Assembly: GCA_049515175.1 (NCBI GenBank)
Contig: JBEKUI010000036.1
Location: forward strand, 1-23,150
Length of the DNA stretch: 23,150 nt
Origin: JACQNR01 sp049515175
Lineage (GTDB): Bacteria; Acidobacteriota; Terriglobia; UBA7540
Direction: 5' to 3'
Both the position numbers and the translations under genes were made by a program. Position 1 is the first letter of the stretch. Each line of letters starts with the position of its first letter. Shown here piece by piece: positions 6,815 through 15,541 of this stretch. The notes beneath the pieces are model-generated. The model saw nothing but the letters and a program-made list of their open reading frames with translations, made no database searches and was not told where the DNA came from.

Positions 6815-9800
6815 CTAGAAGTAGAACTTCGCGGCCAACTGGATAAGCCGGGGATCCAGGGCAGCGGTGGCGCGGCCGAACGTGCTCGAGTTGATGTTCG
6901 TACCCACGCTTGTGAATTGGGTATGATTGAACAGATTGAAGAACTCAAAGCGTAGCTCAATCTTGGTGCTTTCCGTGATCTTCGTATCCTTGTAGAGGCC
7001 AAAGGTCCAGTTGTTGATCCCGGGTCCGTGGAAGAAATTTGACCCCGCGTCGCCGATGACCCCTGGCGCCTCAGGAGCGAAAGAGTTGGGATCGAAGTAG
7101 TAGTTCCCCCTTGTAGTGGTCCCGCCGTGCGTGGCGTTCACGAGATTGGTATTTCGCGGGTCGGAAATCTTCACGGGGCCTACCACGTTCGGCCGGTCCG
7201 AGCAGCCGTAACTCGAGTATGCGTTCCAGCACGTTAATGAGGCAGCACTGGCGTCAGAAAGGCCCAGCGGGAATCCGGTTTGCAGGGTAGTAGTACCCGC
7301 GAACCTCCACCCTTCCACCAGCCGGCTGGGGACTGCACGGAAGGAATCACAGCGCCGGATGGAAGGAATCAGGTAGGAGTAGCTGATCACGAACCGGTGG
7401 CGGGCGTCATAGCCGGAATCCCCATAATTGAGTCGCCGAATGAAGGGATTGGGTGATGTGCCGCGCCCGGCATTCTCCACGCTCGAGGTGCTATCCAGAG
7501 AATGCGACCAGGTATAGCTCGACTGGAAGTCCAACCCGTGAGTCGTCTTCTTCGTCACCAGGATTTGCAGGGAATTGTAGTTAGACGTCCCATCCGTCGC
7601 CTGCAGGCCGATGGACGCAAAAGTCAAAGGATCGTAGCGGAATGTGTCGGGGGCGTAGTAACCAAGTAAACCTGGAGTGGCACCCGCAGCCACGGCATCG
7701 GGATTTACCCCCGGGCTCTGCCCCGGCGGGTTAATCTCGTAACGCTGCTCCAAATGCCGTCCCTGGTGACCCACGTAGCCCACCTGCAAGATCGTGGCCG
7801 ACGGCAGTTCCCGCTGGATCGTGAAGTTGTAATTGTAAGCGGTGGGAGTTGTAAAATTCGGATCAAAGACTTTCAGGATCATCGGCTCAAAGAATCCAAA
7901 ATCGACGTTAGCATCCCCTGGTTTCGGTGGGGTAAATGGGAATTTGTTGGGGATTGAGAACGTCGGGTCGGCAATATCCACGTAGGGGTTGGCAAAGCCA
8001 GGGCTTCCACCCTTGTCCAGAATTCCAAAGTCGGTCAGGGAGAAGGGAGGCGATTGCAGGTTCTGGAGTGTGACCTCTTCCTCGATCTGGTTAAAGTAAA
8101 CCCCAAACCCCGCTCGGATGCTCCACTTGCGCGCGGCGTCGGGGCTCCACGCAAACCCCAGGCGTGGGCCAAAATGGTTATATTTGTTGCTGTACGAGGA
8201 GGTGGAGATCCCCTTGTCGCCTGGGAAAAGTAATCCCTCCGGAGCCGACGGAAACACCGTGGATTGCTGGCCCGGCCGGAATGCGTTGATGGCGACCCCG
8301 CCGTTGAAAATATCGTCCTGCGGGGTGTTTATCTGCCACCCTATCCCGTAGGTGAAGGTGAAGTTCGGGCGGATTTTCCATTCATCCTGAAAATACGAGT
8401 AATACTGCTGGGTCCGTGCGTCGATAACGCCGCCACTGGTTTGCTCGTAAAAATCCGGGATGCCGAGCATGAAGTCAGCCGCCTCGTCCCCAGTGCTGTA
8501 GGCTCCAATCCCATAAAGCGAATAATATCCGTTATTGACAAAGTAGAACGGGTTCCAGACCTGGGCGCGACGCATGTCGAATCCCATCTTCACGGTGTGA
8601 CGCCCCTTGACCCAGCTAAAATTATCTGAGACTTGGTAGGTCTGATCCTTTCTTGGCTGCGGACCGTTGTAGCTGAAGCCAAACAGGCAGGCGCCTGAGG
8701 GCGGCTCATACTGGTCCATGTCGATGCACGGCAATCCGGCGCCCGATGCCGCGCTCTGTGGGTTGATGTCGAAGCCGAAAGTCGAAGGCAGAACCGACTT
8801 CACCGGGTTCACGGTATTGAAGCCGAACCGGTTGTAACCGATCCGCGCTTCGTTAATCATGTTGCCACCAAAAGTGTGGTTCCAAGTCAGATTCATGTGA
8901 TTAATCCGGCTTGTCTGCGATTCCCCGAAACCGGGAAGGCTGCCACCGTAGAACGGCTCATCGTCCGTCGCTGCGGATGGCTGGATGAACCAGTAGCCGG
9001 AGAGCGCATCCCTGGAACTGAAATTGTGGTCAATCCGCGTGATGTACTGACTGTTCTTGGTTATCGAAATGGGATTCCAGGAAAACGTGTCTGATCCAAC
9101 GGTCGCGGCGGGCATGTAGGTCGTGACCAAATTGGTCGCGATAGAACTCATGTCTGCCGTCGGAATTTGTCCCGTAGGGAAGATGGTCGAATACGGTGTC
9201 CCTGCCGGATACGTCGTGCCGTCCTCACCCACCAGAGGGAATGGCGACGTGTTCTCGGAGGAGGAGAGCGCCGGGAAAAGGCCGCTGCGTTGATCCGATG
9301 TGAACACGGTGGTGGTCCCGCCGGCAAAGCCGCGGCCCGGAGCGATGGGTGAGCGGTTCCGCGTGCCCTGGTAAGAGAAGAAAAAGAATGTGTGGTCTTT
9401 CCGAATCGGCCCGCCGATCGTGCCGCCGTACTGGTTCTGATGGAATTGAGCCCGGGGCAGGAAGAAGTTGCGAGCGTTCAGGAAGGGATCACGGTAGAAA
9501 TCGAATCCGCTTCCATGGAAGGAGTTTGATCCCGACTTGGTCACAGCGTTCAAGATCGCTCCGGAGTTCCGGCCGTACTCGGGATTGATCGTATTCGTGA
9601 TCATGCTGACTTCTGCGATGGCGTCCGGGCTGGGAATGACCAGTGGTGTGTTCAACGCCAAATCGTTCGAGTCGGTCCCGTTGACCATGAAACCGTTGTC
9701 CTGCGACCGCGCGCCGTTGGTCGCGTAGTTGTTGGCAAAATCGATGGACGCCACCACGCCGGGGAGCGCCTGCTGCAAGGTTACCCAGTTGCGACCGTTC

Positions 9801-10255
9801 AGGGGAAGGTCGATGATCATGCTTCCTGAAATCCTCGCTCCCAATTGCATGGTCGTGGTCTCTACTTGGGCTGCTTCTGCCTCCACAGTGACCTGTTGAT
9901 TCATTTGGCCGAGTTCCAACTGGACGTTCTGGACGTAGATCTGATTCAGGCTGAGATGGATATTGGTCACCTGGGATCCACGGAAGCCGCTTTGCTCGAC
10001 CGTGACCGTATAGGTGCCGGGGGCATGGAGCTGCAAGAACTCGTAGCTTCCGTCAGAGCCGGAAACGGCAGCCTTTGAGACTCCAGTGTCGACGTTCGCG
10101 GCGGTGATCTTCGCGCCAGCGACGACCGCGCCTGAGGGATCACTGACTGTGCCGCGAATTCGAGCGTACACTTCTTCGGCTCGCACCGTGCCCATTGACA
10201 TAATTCCAATCAGCAAGCCCAAGATTATATGTTTAAGAACTGCAGTGTTGCGCAT
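6815..10255 (-). CDS. Oar-type TonB-dependent receptor with carboxypeptidase-regulatory-like domain
   Basis: A 1146-residue outer-membrane protein. Residues 1-26 are a signal peptide ending VRA. Residues ~30-115 form a carboxypeptidase-regulatory-like beta sandwich (RIRGTVSDPSGAVVAGAKITA, GSYEFLQLHAPGTYTVTVEQSGF). A TonB plug-like region follows (DLPLNGRNWVTLQQALPGV, EYGRNSGAILNAVTKSGSN), then a large beta barrel rich in Tyr, Asn and aromatic alternation, ending in FYF with a C-terminal Phe as expected for barrel assembly. Such Oar/OmpA-like receptors occur in large paralogous sets in acidobacteria; substrates are generally unknown, with glycans and peptides as guesses. GAGGAGG lies four bases before ATG. 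The gene stands alone, with its own terminator and a long upstream region with inverted repeats; no substrate-specific partner is adjacent. Confidence 0.95.
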   Translation of the reverse strand: MRNTAVLKHIILGLLIGIMSMGTVRAEEVYARIRGTVSDPSGAVVAGAKITAANVDTGVSKAAVSGSDGSYEFLQLHAPGTYTVTVEQSGFRGSQVTNIHLSLNQIYVQNVQLELGQMNQQVTVEAEAAQVETTTMQLGARISGSMIIDLPLNGRNWVTLQQALPGVVASIDFANNYATNGARSQDNGFMVNGTDSNDLALNTPLVIPSPDAIAEVSMITNTINPEYGRNSGAILNAVTKSGSNSFHGSGFDFYRDPFLNARNFFLPRAQFHQNQYGGTIGGPIRKDHTFFFFSYQGTRNRSPIAPGRGFAGGTTTVFTSDQRSGLFPALSSSENTSPFPLVGEDGTTYPAGTPYSTIFPTGQIPTADMSSIATNLVTTYMPAATVGSDTFSWNPISITKNSQYITRIDHNFSSRDALSGYWFIQPSAATDDEPFYGGSLPGFGESQTSRINHMNLTWNHTFGGNMINEARIGYNRFGFNTVNPVKSVLPSTFGFDINPQSAASGAGLPCIDMDQYEPPSGACLFGFSYNGPQPRKDQTYQVSDNFSWVKGRHTVKMGFDMRRAQVWNPFYFVNNGYYSLYGIGAYSTGDEAADFMLGIPDFYEQTSGGVIDARTQQYYSYFQDEWKIRPNFTFTYGIGWQINTPQDDIFNGGVAINAFRPGQQSTVFPSAPEGLLFPGDKGISTSSYSNKYNHFGPRLGFAWSPDAARKWSIRAGFGVYFNQIEEEVTLQNLQSPPFSLTDFGILDKGGSPGFANPYVDIADPTFSIPNKFPFTPPKPGDANVDFGFFEPMILKVFDPNFTTPTAYNYNFTIQRELPSATILQVGYVGHQGRHLEQRYEINPPGQSPGVNPDAVAAGATPGLLGYYAPDTFRYDPLTFASIGLQATDGTSNYNSLQILVTKKTTHGLDFQSSYTWSHSLDSTSSVENAGRGTSPNPFIRRLNYGDSGYDARHRFVISYSYLIPSIRRCDSFRAVPSRLVEGWRFAGTTTLQTGFPLGLSDASAASLTCWNAYSSYGCSDRPNVVGPVKISDPRNTNLVNATHGGTTTRGNYYFDPNSFAPEAPGVIGDAGSNFFHGPGINNWTFGLYKDTKITESTKIELRFEFFNLFNHTQFTSVGTNINSSTFGRATAALDPRLIQLAAKFYF

Positions 10256-10349
10256 GCATCCTCCTCAATTACGTTCATTCTCTAATTGGCGGGGTCTCAC
10301 ACGATGCAACCGGGAAATACCCTGCTTCGGTCGCAACGCAATTGTGAAC

Positions 10350-10379
10350 GCCATAGGGTAAGTTCGGGGCCGAGGTCAA
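10350..10379 (-). promoter_or_regulatory. Possible promoter of the Oar-type receptor gene
   Basis: On the minus strand TTGACC (10374-10379) and TATGGC (10350-10355) are 18 bases apart, a moderate sigma-70 match. It would start transcription near 10343, leaving a leader of about 90 bases before the ATG at 10255. Confidence 0.35.
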
Positions 10380-10401
10380 TTCACTTTGCCAGAGTTTTCA
10401 A

Positions 10402-10429
10402 AGTTAGAGACGCTAACTGGCCTGAGGCC
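10402..10429. promoter_or_regulatory. Two abutting inverted repeats upstream of the receptor promoter (possible operators)
   Basis: AGTTAG-AGACG-CTAACT (10402-10418) is a perfect 6+6 inverted repeat with a five-base spacer. GGCCT-G-AGGCC (10419-10429) is a perfect 5+5 inverted repeat that begins at the very next base. They lie about 60-85 bases upstream of the predicted start of receptor transcription, a position typical of activator sites. No regulator gene is adjacent. Confidence 0.35.
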
Positions 10430-10721
10430 TTGACGCCTAAGGTGGGCTGAATGGCAATTGACTCTCCAAACCTATCTGAGTCTCAACTGACTGTAAACAA
10501 TCAGGTTGACTCTCTTGGTTTCATTCCCCGGCGGGCGAGGATTCCAAATTCAGTAAGGATTATTCACAAAAATGTATTGAAGGCCTTAAGTCTTGACCTT
10601 CTTGAGCTTTTGTCACATAGATTGAGGAGGGCCGAGATGATGAGATGACGCAGTCGAGACCCCACGTTGCACGTATATCTATTTTGTTATCAACAAGTTA
10701 AGATTTTCGGTGGAAATTGGG

Positions 10722-10745
10722 CCTCAATAGGGCTTCCGATTGAGG
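10722..10745 (-). terminator. Hairpin just after the deacetylase stop codon
   Basis: CCTCAAT (10722-10728) and ATTGAGG (10739-10745) pair perfectly across a ten-base loop, three bases beyond the stop codon at 10749-10751. Only AATTTCC follows on the minus strand, so the T tract is poor and termination is uncertain. Confidence 0.4.
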
Positions 10746-10748
10746 AGA

Positions 10749-12266
10749 TTAGGGGACGGCTGCGCTTCTTGCCGGTTTCAAGGTCCAGGCTTGGAGCTTG
10801 GCGAGTCCCATCATCTTGGGGGCGTGGAAGCCTTGGGGAAAGATGACCCACCCCCAGAGTTGCAGTGAGTCATCCGCAACGTAATGCGCTGCCGCAAGAT
10901 GCGCCGGCGACAGCGTGACTATCTCTGGAGGCTCTGCCCGCACGAGCAGCCTTGTAGTGACCTGGGCCAGCGCGACGAGGTAACTTTCCGGTGGGACAGG
11001 CCGGCTACCCAGCCAGATGACACTTGGAATCTGGTCGTTCTTCTCCAGGAAACCTTCGACATCCACAACGGTGCGTGAGAACTGATTCCAGGGCACCTCG
11101 ATGATTTCACTCATTGTCTCGGCAGCGGTTGAAGGGCCATAGGGTGTCCCATCGAGCAGGCTAGATTTGGGTGCCTTTGCGACCACCCCCGCTACAAAGC
11201 GATTCAAAAGCAAGAAGACCTCGCTGGCCGTCAGAATATAGTCATCGTGGACCTGGAATGAAACCTCCGAGTCTACCTGGCGGGCGATGGCGCCGACCTC
11301 TTCCGGCGGAAAGATCCGTCGTTGGGCGGTGTCCCTGAAGAGTCGCAAGGCGTCCGAAGCGGTCAGAAACTCGACGCGAGGAAACGACTTCATGTAGGTG
11401 ACGAGTTCCTCGAAGAATTTGAAGTTCTTCTCACTATCTTCCGGCGATTTCATCGCCGGGATTCTCCATTCCTCGCGCGGAGGGTTGGCACCGTGTGCGA
11501 AGTTGGCGCCATCCCAGAACTCCTGGTGGATGAACTCGCAGGGATGAAAGTAGAGGCTGATCACTCCACCCTCGCGTCGCGAGGTCATCTGGAGGTACAT
11601 CTCCTGGAACCGGGCGCGGGCCGCGGCGAGATCCCATTCATTGCCCCCGGCTCCGGCCCGCAGCTTCGAGCCCTCCACGGTGTTGAAAATGTTGAGTAGC
11701 CCACCGTAAAAGAACGGCTTGCCATTCAGCCCGACCTGCTCGCCTTCGTCCAGATAAACCCTGACGCCCCATTTCTTGAGCGCGTTAAACGATTGCGGCG
11801 ACCACGAGGCGCCCGGCTGGCCGTAACAGGTTGGGGTCTGGCCGAAGATCCGCTTCACGTCGTCGAAGCCAGCCCGCTCGCGTCGGTTGAACTCGTCCGC
11901 GCCGTCCTGCCAGTCGAGCGGCGATTCGTACTCGGCAGGAGTGGGATGTTGGCTGTGCGTATTCGAGTGATAACCAATCTCGTGCTGCGCCAGCGCCCCG
12001 ATCACATCGCGACGACCGCGCCGCTCGAGCGTGCGGGCTTTTTCCCCCACGACTTTGAACGTCGCCCTGATTCCCTGCTGCGTCAGAAAAGCCGCCAGCC
12101 GTTTCGCTGCATCGTCGCTCTGCGGAAGAATGTAGTCCTCCGTATCGAACCAGAGGATCACATACACTTTGCCCGGACTTGTGTTCGGGACTTGCGCCGC
12201 GACAGGGCGTGAAAACCCAGCTACCGTCAACGCCAGGGTGAGAAGAATCACGACTCTTTTCTTCAT
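10749..12266 (-). CDS. Exported polysaccharide deacetylase-like protein with a pseudomurein-binding-repeat-like C-terminal segment
   Basis: A 505-residue protein beginning MKKRVV with a signal peptide to about residue 24 (PVAA-Q). The NodB-like catalytic part spans ~30-310: WFDTEDY (39-45) gives the metal/catalytic Asp pair, HSNTH (100-104) the two metal His residues, and YFHPCE (239-244) a later active-site strand. Residues ~345-465 form an extra domain; 399-433 (VVDVEGFLEKNDQIPSVIW and following LGSRPVPPESYLVAL) resembles a pseudomurein-binding repeat. The predicted role is hydrolysis of an acyl group on a cell-wall or extracellular glycan, outside the cytoplasm. An upstream in-frame ATG at 12374 exists, but the signal peptide argues for 12266; the ribosome site is weak. 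It is divergent from thiL. Confidence 0.8.
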   Translation of the reverse strand: MKKRVVILLTLALTVAGFSRPVAAQVPNTSPGKVYVILWFDTEDYILPQSDDAAKRLAAFLTQQGIRATFKVVGEKARTLERRGRRDVIGALAQHEIGYHSNTHSQHPTPAEYESPLDWQDGADEFNRRERAGFDDVKRIFGQTPTCYGQPGASWSPQSFNALKKWGVRVYLDEGEQVGLNGKPFFYGGLLNIFNTVEGSKLRAGAGGNEWDLAAARARFQEMYLQMTSRREGGVISLYFHPCEFIHQEFWDGANFAHGANPPREEWRIPAMKSPEDSEKNFKFFEELVTYMKSFPRVEFLTASDALRLFRDTAQRRIFPPEEVGAIARQVDSEVSFQVHDDYILTASEVFLLLNRFVAGVVAKAPKSSLLDGTPYGPSTAAETMSEIIEVPWNQFSRTVVDVEGFLEKNDQIPSVIWLGSRPVPPESYLVALAQVTTRLLVRAEPPEIVTLSPAHLAAAHYVADDSLQLWGWVIFPQGFHAPKMMGLAKLQAWTLKPARSAAVP

Positions 12267-12403
12267 ATGCCGAATCCATCCCGTGGTCGGGAATACGACC
12301 CATTTCTGCTGCGTCGAGTCGGCGATGTTAGCATCAAGTGCACGGCGAGCCAAGGGGGAGAACTGCGCTATCATGTTGGCTGTACAAAAGGGGTTGTTCG
12401 AGC

Positions 12404-13399
12404 ATGTTCGCCAGCGAAACCCAATTCGTTGAATGGCTAAGCCGGCTGGTGCCCGGCCGGGGACGTCGATTACTCCTCGGAATTGGGGATGATGCCGCTC
12501 TTGTCAGGGCAGCCGCCGACCGCGACTGGATCCTGACCACCGACCTCTCCATCGAAAGCGTACATTACTTGCGCCACCTTCACCCTGCGGCATCGGTGGG
12601 CCAGCGCGCCCTGGCGCGGGCGCTGAGTGACGTCGCTGCAATGGGCGGGACGCCGCGATTCGCGCTCGTGTCGTTGGCACTTTCCCAGGAGGCGCCTCGA
12701 AGCTGGCTCCAAGGCTTGTTCGGAGGTATTTCCCGTCTCGCCCGGCGCTACGACGTAGCCGTAATCGGAGGTGACACCGCAATCGTTTCAGGCCCCACAG
12801 TCATCGATGTGGTCGTTGTCGGAGAGGTGCGGAAGGGGGAAGCGCTGCGGCGCTCGGGCGCCCGGCCAGGTGACCAGATCTTCGTTAGTGGGAGCCTCGG
12901 CCTTTCGGCACTTGGCCTGTGCCTACTCAAGGCGGGCAGCAGAAGCCGGGCAGCTTGGGCATCCGCCGCTCTTCGCGCACATTGCCACCCCGAACCCCAG
13001 ATTCGCTTGGGCCAGTTTCTTTCCCGCCAGCACTTGGCGAGCGCGCTCATCGACTTGAGCGACGGTCTTTCCTCGGACCTCGGCCGCCTGTGCCGCTCCA
13101 GCGGAGTCGGCGCACGGATTTGGGCGGAACGGATTCCCGTCCCCCGCATTGGCCGCGCGCGCGGCGCGCATCAGTGGGACCCCCTGCAACTCGCTCTGCA
13201 TGGTGGCGAAGACTACCAATTGCTCTTCACCGTCCCGGCGGCCAAGGTCTCGCGGATTCGGTCCAACTTCCACGGCGTGCACCTTTTCCAGATCGGCGAG
13301 ATCCAAAGGTCCAAGAAGATTCTGCTCCTTCGCGCCGGCGCCAAACCCGAGGAACTCCACCCCGCCGGCTACGACCATTTCCGGAAACTCTTGCCATAG
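12404..13399 (+). CDS. thiL: Thiamine-monophosphate kinase
   Basis: A 331-residue ThiL, the usual length. Motifs in order: LLGIGDDAAL (25-33), TTDLSIESVH (45-54) with metal-binding Asp residues, ALSDVAAMGG (73-82), VIGGDT (120-125), DLSDGLSSDL (217-226) and the C-terminal HGGEDYQLLFT (266-276). It phosphorylates thiamine monophosphate to the pyrophosphate cofactor with ATP in the cytoplasm, the last step of thiamine biosynthesis. The ATG at 12404 is chosen because the conserved FVEWLSRL opening follows; AAGGGG lies about 11 bases upstream. A longer frame begins at 12338 but the added residues are not ThiL-like. No other thiamine gene is in the window. Confidence 0.95.
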   Translation: MFASETQFVEWLSRLVPGRGRRLLLGIGDDAALVRAAADRDWILTTDLSIESVHYLRHLHPAASVGQRALARALSDVAAMGGTPRFALVSLALSQEAPRSWLQGLFGGISRLARRYDVAVIGGDTAIVSGPTVIDVVVVGEVRKGEALRRSGARPGDQIFVSGSLGLSALGLCLLKAGSRSRAAWASAALRAHCHPEPQIRLGQFLSRQHLASALIDLSDGLSSDLGRLCRSSGVGARIWAERIPVPRIGRARGAHQWDPLQLALHGGEDYQLLFTVPAAKVSRIRSNFHGVHLFQIGEIQRSKKILLLRAGAKPEELHPAGYDHFRKLLP

Positions 13400-13531
13400 C
13401 TTTCACGTCGCGCCGTTTGCCCGCGCATGTGCTTGGGGTGAGTCTCCTAATGCTGAGGCCCCAGGTCCCACCCAAGCGTCCCGTCGCGCCAGCGGAGGGG
13501 GAGAATTTGAGAGCAGAAGGTCTGCCGCCGG

Positions 13532-14497
13532 TTAGGTCTCGGTCCCCTTGGGCACAGGAACGCTTTCCCGTGCCCGCTGGCGCTCCTCATAAACGGTGAC
13601 CAGTAAGGTGCTGGCGAGCACGAGAACACCGCCCGCCAGCATGAAGCCCGTCAGACGCTCGTGGAGGACAAGGGCGGCAATGACCACGCCGAAGAATGGG
13701 ATGAGGTAGTTCGAGAGCCCGGCCTGGGTGGCGTCCAAGCGGGTCAGAACATTCAGGAAGATCACCATGGAAAGGAAGTATTGGAAGAACGCCAAAACAG
13801 CCAGGCCAAACCAAACCAACGGAGTGAAGCTCGGCAGACTCTTGAAGCCTTGCGGCTCCGCGTAGAGCGCGATGGGAAGCATGAAGGCAAAAACCGCGTA
13901 ATAGCTGTAGAGCAGGACTTGCAGCGGCGAGTAGTAGCCCAGGAGCTTTTTGCTGTAAGCGTTGTAAAAGGCACTGCCGTTGACGCTCAGGAAGATCATC
14001 AGGTTGCCGAGGAAGAACTGCCCGCCGGTCGAGAAGTTGAGCTCCTTCCAATCGATTCCCGAACACTCGATGACGCCGGCCAGGGCCAATGCGAAGCTGA
14101 TCCAACGCACGCGCGTCATGCGCTCGCCGAGAAAGAAGTAGGCCATGACGGCGGTCGAGACCGGCAACGCCAGCATGAGCAGCGCAGCGTTCGAGGCGTT
14201 CGCCCAGCGCACGCCCCAGGTGATGAAGAGTTGCGCCACCACTTGGCCGAAAACGCCGATCAAGATGAATTGCAGAATGTCGCGCGTGGGCAGCCGCCTC
14301 GGATCGCCCCCGGCCCGAATTCGCTCGCGCCGGACTATGGGAATGAGCAGCAGGGTGGCGAGCGTCATGGGGAAGAAGGTGGCGAACACCGGTCCCATCT
14401 GGCGCTGCACGAGCTTCACCATCACAAACTGGCTGGCCCAGATCAGGTTGCAGACAAGTAGCAAACACCAATCGCGAAATCGCGCTGCGGCAATCAA
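13532..14497 (-). CDS. EamA-family (drug/metabolite transporter superfamily) membrane transporter
   Basis: A 321-residue protein with about ten hydrophobic helices arranged as two EamA repeats. The first begins WCLLLVCNLIWASQFVMVKLV; the second starts around residue 175 (NAYSKKLLGYYSPLQVLLYSYY) and includes GLSNYLIPFFGVVIAALVLHERLTG, the typical P-x-x-x-E-helix ending. Members export or take up amino acids, sugars, nucleotides or metabolites at the inner membrane; the substrate is not evident. The start is a TTG at 14497, supported by AGGAGGT about nine bases upstream. It is the last gene of a same-strand run with kdgK, eda and the 61-residue protein, 110 bases after the latter, which hints at sugar-acid related transport but does not prove it. 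Confidence 0.88.
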   Translation of the reverse strand: MIAAARFRDWCLLLVCNLIWASQFVMVKLVQRQMGPVFATFFPMTLATLLLIPIVRRERIRAGGDPRRLPTRDILQFILIGVFGQVVAQLFITWGVRWANASNAALLMLALPVSTAVMAYFFLGERMTRVRWISFALALAGVIECSGIDWKELNFSTGGQFFLGNLMIFLSVNGSAFYNAYSKKLLGYYSPLQVLLYSYYAVFAFMLPIALYAEPQGFKSLPSFTPLVWFGLAVLAFFQYFLSMVIFLNVLTRLDATQAGLSNYLIPFFGVVIAALVLHERLTGFMLAGGVLVLASTLLVTVYEERQRARESVPVPKGTET

Positions 14498-14607
14498 GCT
14501 CGTCTACCTCCTGTCCCCGGCGGCCTGACGAATCCTCCCGCATCCGGCGCCGGGTCGCGCTTCAGTGACCGTCAGTCGCTGGGCATCGCACCGCGTACAG
14601 AACAGCG

Positions 14608-14793
14608 CTACAGGGGTCTCTCTGTTTTCGCGAAGCTCTGCCCGCAGCGCCGGCACTGCTTTCTGCGGCGGGCGTTGAGCGTTCCACACGCGCGGCAAGT
14701 GACGTACATCGCGCGGGCGAAGAGGTGAGTGATCAGGGCGCTCCCGCCCAGGATGGCCGCGACGAGCGCCACGTTGAGGAGAGTCTCTTTCAT
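14608..14793 (-). CDS. 61-residue membrane-anchored zinc-ribbon protein, coupled to eda
   Basis: The protein has one N-terminal membrane helix (LLNVALVAAILGGSALITHLF, residues ~5-25) followed by a cytoplasmic zinc ribbon with CRAC (Cys33, 36) and CRRC (Cys47, 50) and a basic linker ARRRKQ between them. The family and function are unknown to me. Its ATG at 14793 overlaps the eda stop codon as ATGA, and GGGAA just before it can serve as ribosome site, so translation is almost certainly coupled to eda. It lies in the same frame as a long antisense-like reading of eda, which is why it is easily missed. The architecture (helix plus ribbon) echoes the tail of the mscL product in this window. Confidence 0.78.
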   Translation of the reverse strand: MKETLLNVALVAAILGGSALITHLFARAMYVTCRACGTLNARRRKQCRRCGQSFAKTERPL

Positions 14794-15455
14794 TTCCCGA
14801 GCGCGGCGCGGCCGGCGCGCACCGCTTCCACAAACTTCTTCGCCGTCTCGGTGATCTGGTCGAGCTTGCCTTCCTTGAGCGCTTTCACATCGACCAATTC
14901 GCCACCCACGGCGACGGCGGAGGCGCCCGCCTTGATGAAGTCGGCTGCGGTTTCCAGATTCACGCCGCCGGTCGGAACCATTTCGATTTGCGGAAAGGGG
15001 CCCTTGAGGGCTTTGATGTATTTGGCCCCGCCCACCGGCCCGCAAGGAAATATCTTCACCATGTCGGCGCCCGCTTGCCACGCGGTCAGGACTTCGGTGG
15101 GCGTCAGCGCGCCGGGGAAGATGGGCTTCGAGTAGCGCCGCGCCATCTCGATGACGCGCACGTCGAGCGACGGAGTGACAATGAACTCCGCGCCCGCCAG
15201 GATCGCCGCACGGCAGGTCTCCGTGTCGAGGATCGTTCCCGCACCCAGAAGCACCTTGTCGCCGTAACGCTCCGCGACGGCTTCCATAACCTTCAGCGCG
15301 CCCGGGACGGTCATGGTGATTTCCGCGATGCCGATTCCGCCGGCGATGATCGCCTCCGCCGCGCGCATGGCGTCTTCCGGCGACGGCGCGCGCACAATGG
15401 GCACTAGCCCAACTTCGCGGATTTTCGTCAGTGCTTTCTCTTTGGTCCAAGCCAT
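14790..15455 (-). CDS. eda: 2-keto-3-deoxy-6-phosphogluconate aldolase (KDPG/KHG aldolase)
   Basis: A 221-residue class I aldolase. Glu45 (GIAEITMT) is the catalytic acid/base and Lys134 in DMVKIFPCGPVGG is the Schiff-base lysine; the phosphate site GGVNLE (163-168) and VGGELV (183-188) are present, and the TIM-barrel strand pattern is complete. It splits KDPG to pyruvate and glyceraldehyde-3-phosphate in the cytoplasm. Together with kdgK upstream it completes KDG breakdown, so sugar acids such as hexuronates or gluconate are the likely input. GAGGAG lies six bases before ATG. The stop overlaps the next start (ATGA). The spacer to kdgK is 159 bases of tandem-repeat-like sequence, yet both genes read the same way and are probably one unit. 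Confidence 0.95.
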   Translation of the reverse strand: MAWTKEKALTKIREVGLVPIVRAPSPEDAMRAAEAIIAGGIGIAEITMTVPGALKVMEAVAERYGDKVLLGAGTILDTETCRAAILAGAEFIVTPSLDVRVIEMARRYSKPIFPGALTPTEVLTAWQAGADMVKIFPCGPVGGAKYIKALKGPFPQIEMVPTGGVNLETAADFIKAGASAVAVGGELVDVKALKEGKLDQITETAKKFVEAVRAGRAALGK

Positions 15456-15475
15456 AAGTCACTCCTCATCGGACC

Positions 15476-15510
15476 TCGGGATCAGGGGTTCGGGGTTCGC
15501 GACTCGGATA
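15476..15510. repeat. Heptamer-like tandem repeat beside the eda start
   Basis: Read on the plus strand in seven-base steps from about 15478 it gives CGGGATC, AGGGGTT, CGGGGTT, CGCGACT, CGGATAT: a degenerate array whose best copies differ at one base. It sits just upstream of the eda ribosome site. Confidence 0.45.
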
Positions 15511-15541
15511 TCCTGAGTCACGTAATACCAAGTAGTTTTAC

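Larger units (their letters stand above)
10256..10748. other. 493-base intergenic region upstream of the receptor gene
   Basis: No convincing gene. From right to left it holds a 3' hairpin of the deacetylase gene (10722-10745), an AT-rich stretch (10540-10700), a direct repeat TTGACTCTC at 10458-10466 and 10506-10514, two abutting inverted repeats at 10402-10429, and a possible promoter at 10350-10379. A 65-codon plus-strand frame at 10451-10648 has no recognisable content. Confidence 0.55.

Noticed and set aside
10451..10648. 65-codon frame in the receptor-deacetylase gap
   Set aside because: No ribosome site and no recognisable content; sequence looks non-coding.
13587..14543. Alternative minus-strand frame over the EamA gene
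   Set aside because: Rich in His/Arg/Ala without membrane segments, whereas the other frame gives a complete ten-helix transporter.
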